Below, in pieces: positions 61,338 to 64,000 of a stretch of 64,000 bases of DNA; position 1 is the first letter of the stretch, and every line of letters starts with the position of its first letter. The translations under genes and the position numbers were made by a program. Below the pieces are notes generated by a model, which was not told where the DNA came from, made no database searches, and saw only the letters and a list, made by a program, of their open reading frames with translations. The DNA is taken from positions 1 through 64,000 of the forward strand of contig NZ_SLWR01000020.1 of NCBI RefSeq assembly GCF_004345665.1. Reading direction: 5' to 3'. This DNA is from Kribbella antiqua (GTDB lineage: Bacteria > Actinomycetota > Actinomycetes > Propionibacteriales > Kribbellaceae).

Positions 61338-61372
61338 CCGCCTAGATTGACTGACGCAGAGGCCACCGGCAA
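61338..61372 (-). promoter_or_regulatory. Leaderless promoter of serine hydrolase copy 2
   Basis: On the minus strand TTGCCG (61367-61372), 17 bp, CAATCT (61344-61349), then 7 nt to ATG 61336. The same spacing and AGGCGxC downstream occur before copy 1. Confidence 0.6.
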
Positions 61373-61375
61373 AAG

Positions 61376-62752
61376 TCAGCTGACGGTCACTCGGTCCGGG
61401 AGGGTGAAGCGGTCGATGGGGTGGGCGAGGAGGCCGCCGGCACTGCGGACGGACTCGACCTGGCCGTCGGCGTCGAAGGTGAACTGGTAGCGCTCGCCGT
61501 ACGCGCCGTACCCGGATCCCTCGACGACCCGGAGCGTGTCACCGTCGACCTCGAGCTGGGTTGGTTCCTCCGCGGGGTTCGGCCCGGTCGGGTCGACGCC
61601 GTACAGCCGACCAGCCAGCTGGACGATGTCGGAGACACCCCAGAGGTTGGCGTAGCGGCCGGTGAAGCGGCTCAGGTCGGCGGTGTGCTCCGGGCGCTCC
61701 TGCGAGTTCGCCAGGTCGAGGAGCCTGAAGACGCCTTCGTTCAGTTGCTGCGCGGGCCCGTCGATCGAGTTCGTCAGCACCGACACCGCGATCCCGGCCT
61801 TGCCGTCGACCAGCGAGCGGGTGATGTGCCCGGGGTAACCGCCGCCGTGCCCAAACACCTCCCGGTCGCCCACCTGCGCGATCTGCAGGCCGAGCCCGTA
61901 CTTCGGCCAGTCGTCCTTGCCGGTCTTCCAGAGCGGATGCTGCATCTGCCGCTTCGACGCGTCGGTCAGCAGCCGCTCGTCGCCGGGCAGGTGCGCGGAG
62001 AAGTAGGTGACCAGGTCCCGCGCGTTCCCGTAGAACCCGGTCGCCGACGCCAGTGCCCGGGTGTCGACGTGATCGATCGGCACCCGTTCGTCGGCGTACG
62101 AGAGCGCGCTGTAGCCCGCGGCGTACTCCGCACTCCGCGACGGGTCCAGCTCAGGCCCGAGATGCGACAGTCCGAGCTTCTCGACGATCTCGGTGCGGAC
62201 ATGGTCGTTGTACGACGTACCGGTCGAGGCTTCGATCACCAGACCGAGCAGCCCGTAGCCGATGTTGGTGTACTTGAAGCGCTCGTTCTCCGCGAGTACG
62301 ACGGACCCCGGTGCGCGCAGCACGTCGAGCAACTGGTCGCGATCCGGGAAGGGCTGCGCGAGCTGCCAGAAGTCCGCGTCCGTACTGTCCCGGGTGACGC
62401 CGCCGGCGTGGCTGAGCAGGTCCCGCAGGGTGCGCTCGCCCAGCGGCGTGCCGGCCAGCTCGGTGACATGCATCGACGCCTTGTCGTCCAGCCGCAGCCG
62501 GCCGCGCTCGGCCAGTTGCAGTACGGCGGTCGCGGTGAACGTCTTCGAGTGCGACGCGATCCGGAACAGATGGTCCTCGGTCAGCGGTACGGCGTTCTCG
62601 ACGTCAGCCGACCCGTACGCCGCCGAGAACGCGATCGCCCCCTCGGCGAACACCGCCGCCTGGACGCCCGGGACCCGCAGATGGCGCTGTTTGAACGCGA
62701 GCCAGCTGCCGTAGTAGGTCAGTACTTCTTGCAGTGACTCATGATCAGACAT
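61376..62752 (-). CDS. Serine hydrolase (class C beta-lactamase/DD-peptidase fold), copy 1
   Basis: 458 residues from ATG 62752. The motif positions equal those of copy 2: SHSK (S67, K70), YTN and GHGGGYPG, and the same DUF3471-like tail. The two are tandem duplicates, with differences spread along the length. It overlaps the PaaN stop by 8 nt but has its own promoter, so expression may be independent of the phenylacetate operon. The substrate is unknown. Confidence 0.88.
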   Translation of the reverse strand: MSDHESLQEVLTYYGSWLAFKQRHLRVPGVQAAVFAEGAIAFSAAYGSADVENAVPLTEDHLFRIASHSKTFTATAVLQLAERGRLRLDDKASMHVTELAGTPLGERTLRDLLSHAGGVTRDSTDADFWQLAQPFPDRDQLLDVLRAPGSVVLAENERFKYTNIGYGLLGLVIEASTGTSYNDHVRTEIVEKLGLSHLGPELDPSRSAEYAAGYSALSYADERVPIDHVDTRALASATGFYGNARDLVTYFSAHLPGDERLLTDASKRQMQHPLWKTGKDDWPKYGLGLQIAQVGDREVFGHGGGYPGHITRSLVDGKAGIAVSVLTNSIDGPAQQLNEGVFRLLDLANSQERPEHTADLSRFTGRYANLWGVSDIVQLAGRLYGVDPTGPNPAEEPTQLEVDGDTLRVVEGSGYGAYGERYQFTFDADGQVESVRSAGGLLAHPIDRFTLPDRVTVS

Positions 62753-64000
62753 GACGCCTAGATTGAATGACGCGGAAGCGACTCGCAACGTAAGCGCCGT
62801 CGGTGTATGTCGCGTTGGCGGCCGGATTGGCGCCAGTACCGTGGAAATCGCTGAAAGCAGCCGATTGATTCACGAACACCTGGCCGGTCAGGTTCTCCGA
62901 CAGTGCGACGCCGACATCGAGGGCCGCATCCCGGGCCTGGTCGAGCACCTTCGGGTCGGTCGAGTAGACGCCGGACGTCATCGCGCCGCCCTCGGCGACG
63001 GTCTTGCGGAACAGGTCGATCGACTCGCCGGTGTCCGCAGTCCGGACGAGGAACGACACCGGGCCGAAGCACTCCCGCCCGTACACCTCCTCGTCCTTGG
63101 CGTCGATCGCGACCAGCAGCGGCGTCCGGACCAGCGCGTCCGGGAAGGCCGGGTGCTGGATCGCCCGTGATTCCAGGACCACGTCGCCGTACTCGGGAGC
63201 GAGCTCGAGGCGGCTGATCACCGCCTGGTTGACGATGCCGCCGAGGATCTCGACCGCGCGGGCGTCGTCGCCGAGCAGCTTGCTCATCGCGGTCGCGATA
63301 CCGGCGCCGACCTCGTCGAAGGACTTGTGACCCTCGTCGGTCTCGATACCGCCGGCCGGGACGAAGATGTTCTGGGTGGTCGTGCACATCTGGCCCGAGT
63401 ACAGCGACAGAGTGAAGGCCAGGTTCCCGGTCAATGCCTTGAAGGAGTCGGTGGAGTCGATGATCACCGCGTTGACGCCAGCCTTCTCGGTGAAGACCGT
63501 CGCCTGGGTCGCGTTCTGCTCGAGCCACTCGCCGAACTCGCTGCTGCCGGTGTAGTCGATCAGCTTCACCTCGGGCCGGGTCGCCAGCGGCTTCGCCAGG
63601 CCATCACCGGCGCGCTCGACGGCCAGGGTCACCAGGTTCGGGTCGAAGCCGGCCTCGGTGAGCACCTCGCGGCACACGTCGACCGTGATCGCGAGCGGCA
63701 GTACGGCGAGCGGGTGCGGCTTCACCACCACGGCGTTGCCGGTGACGAGCGAGGCGAACAGGCCGGGCCAGGAGTTCCAGGTCGGGAAGGTGTTGCAGCC
63801 GATCACCAGCGCGACCCCGCGCCCGGACACGGTGAAGGTCTTCTCCATCCGGATCGGTTCACCCTTGGCCGGCTTCTCCCAGGTCGCCTCGGCCGGGTAG
63901 CGATTCATCTCCTCGTAGGCGTACGCGACCGCCTCGAGCGCCCGGTCCAGCGCGTGCGCGCCACCGGCCTGGAAGGCCATCACAAACGCTTGACCGCTGG
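62745..64000 (-). CDS. paaN: Phenylacetic acid degradation protein PaaN (partial, runs off right edge)
   Basis: 418 residues visible; the frame is open to the window edge, so the N-terminus is missing (the family has about 550 residues). It is an aldehyde-dehydrogenase-fold protein of the PaaN/PaaZ-dehydrogenase type, which oxidises the ring-opened aldehyde in aerobic phenylacetyl-CoA breakdown. The recognisable parts are MAFQAGGAHALDRALEAVAY, VIGCNTFPTWNSWPGLFASL, KAGVNAVIIDST and the nucleophile region SLYSGQMCTTTQNIFVP. Other paa genes are probably upstream, beyond the window. Confidence 0.88.
   Translation of the reverse strand, partial: SGQAFVMAFQAGGAHALDRALEAVAYAYEEMNRYPAEATWEKPAKGEPIRMEKTFTVSGRGVALVIGCNTFPTWNSWPGLFASLVTGNAVVVKPHPLAVLPLAITVDVCREVLTEAGFDPNLVTLAVERAGDGLAKPLATRPEVKLIDYTGSSEFGEWLEQNATQATVFTEKAGVNAVIIDSTDSFKALTGNLAFTLSLYSGQMCTTTQNIFVPAGGIETDEGHKSFDEVGAGIATAMSKLLGDDARAVEILGGIVNQAVISRLELAPEYGDVVLESRAIQHPAFPDALVRTPLLVAIDAKDEEVYGRECFGPVSFLVRTADTGESIDLFRKTVAEGGAMTSGVYSTDPKVLDQARDAALDVGVALSENLTGQVFVNQSAAFSDFHGTGANPAANATYTDGAYVASRFRVIQSRRHV
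62754..62788 (-). promoter_or_regulatory. Leaderless promoter of serine hydrolase copy 1
   Basis: On the minus strand TTGCGA (62783-62788), 17 bp, CAATCT (62760-62765), then 7 nt to ATG 62752. It lies inside the 3' end of paaN. Confidence 0.6.

Overview
The window is 64 kb of very GC-rich DNA that reads as chromosome from an actinomycete. Evidence: dense genes with frequent GTG/TTG starts and 4-nt ATGA/GTGA overlaps, a dcd gene of the bifunctional actinobacterial type, many Tat- and Sec-exported enzymes, DUF779, DUF4097, DUF6458 and DUF2568 proteins, and sugar ABC operons without an ATPase. The enzyme mix and frequent GTACG words suggest Kribbella or a relative in Propionibacteriales; that placement is inference. 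There is no phage, plasmid or CRISPR content. The only clear mobile DNA is the 3' end of an IS30-type transposase gene at the left edge.

Layout. 1-4.95 kb: IS30 end, RidA, a decayed TIGR03118 gene, a small prim-pol-like protein coupled to a methyltransferase, then a cysteine-dioxygenase/amidohydrolase pair facing a LacI regulator across two perfect operators. 5-7.4 kb: two coupled SDRs facing a PadR regulator across three ATGT-N8-ACAT operators. 7.5-12 kb: two large secreted peptidases (M36 and S53). 12.2-13 kb: a deletion scar joining two truncated genes. 13.5-17 kb: aldehyde dehydrogenase-DUF779 facing a GAF regulator. 17-28 kb: a secreted unknown, a membrane Fe-S oxidoreductase, a lipoprotein, PhoD phosphatase with a partner, an SDR, a ribbon-helix-helix/DUF4097 operon and a beta-propeller lipoprotein. 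28-30.5 kb: dcd, MarR, tRNA-Gly(CCC), TetR. 30.6-36 kb: a membrane protein with an internal lipoprotein signal, DUF2568, PL8 lyase. 36-44.7 kb: MarR/DJ-1/GNAT, a MerR-sliding-clamp fusion with a frameshifted MFS pump, a P-loop kinase, a 166-bp palindrome, and a glycan locus (EndoH-like GH18, MHS transporter, AnmK). 44.7-51.3 kb: an acyl-CoA dehydrogenase, three overlapping paralogous membrane proteins, DUF4097 and DUF6458. 51.3-64 kb: a thioredoxin-NHL protein, an unknown protein, a sugar ABC importer, an alcohol dehydrogenase, a flavin reductase, tandem serine hydrolases and PaaN, which runs off the right edge.

Several loci are regulator/target pairs whose operators are visible as palindromes (LacI, PadR, MarR, a probable RHH site, a LacI-type site before the GH18 gene). 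Two families of inverted-repeat elements recur between genes. The least explained coding material is the three-paralog operon at 46.9-50 kb, the RHH/collagen-like/DUF4097 operon at 24.4-26 kb and the MerR-clamp fusion at 38.6-39.9 kb.
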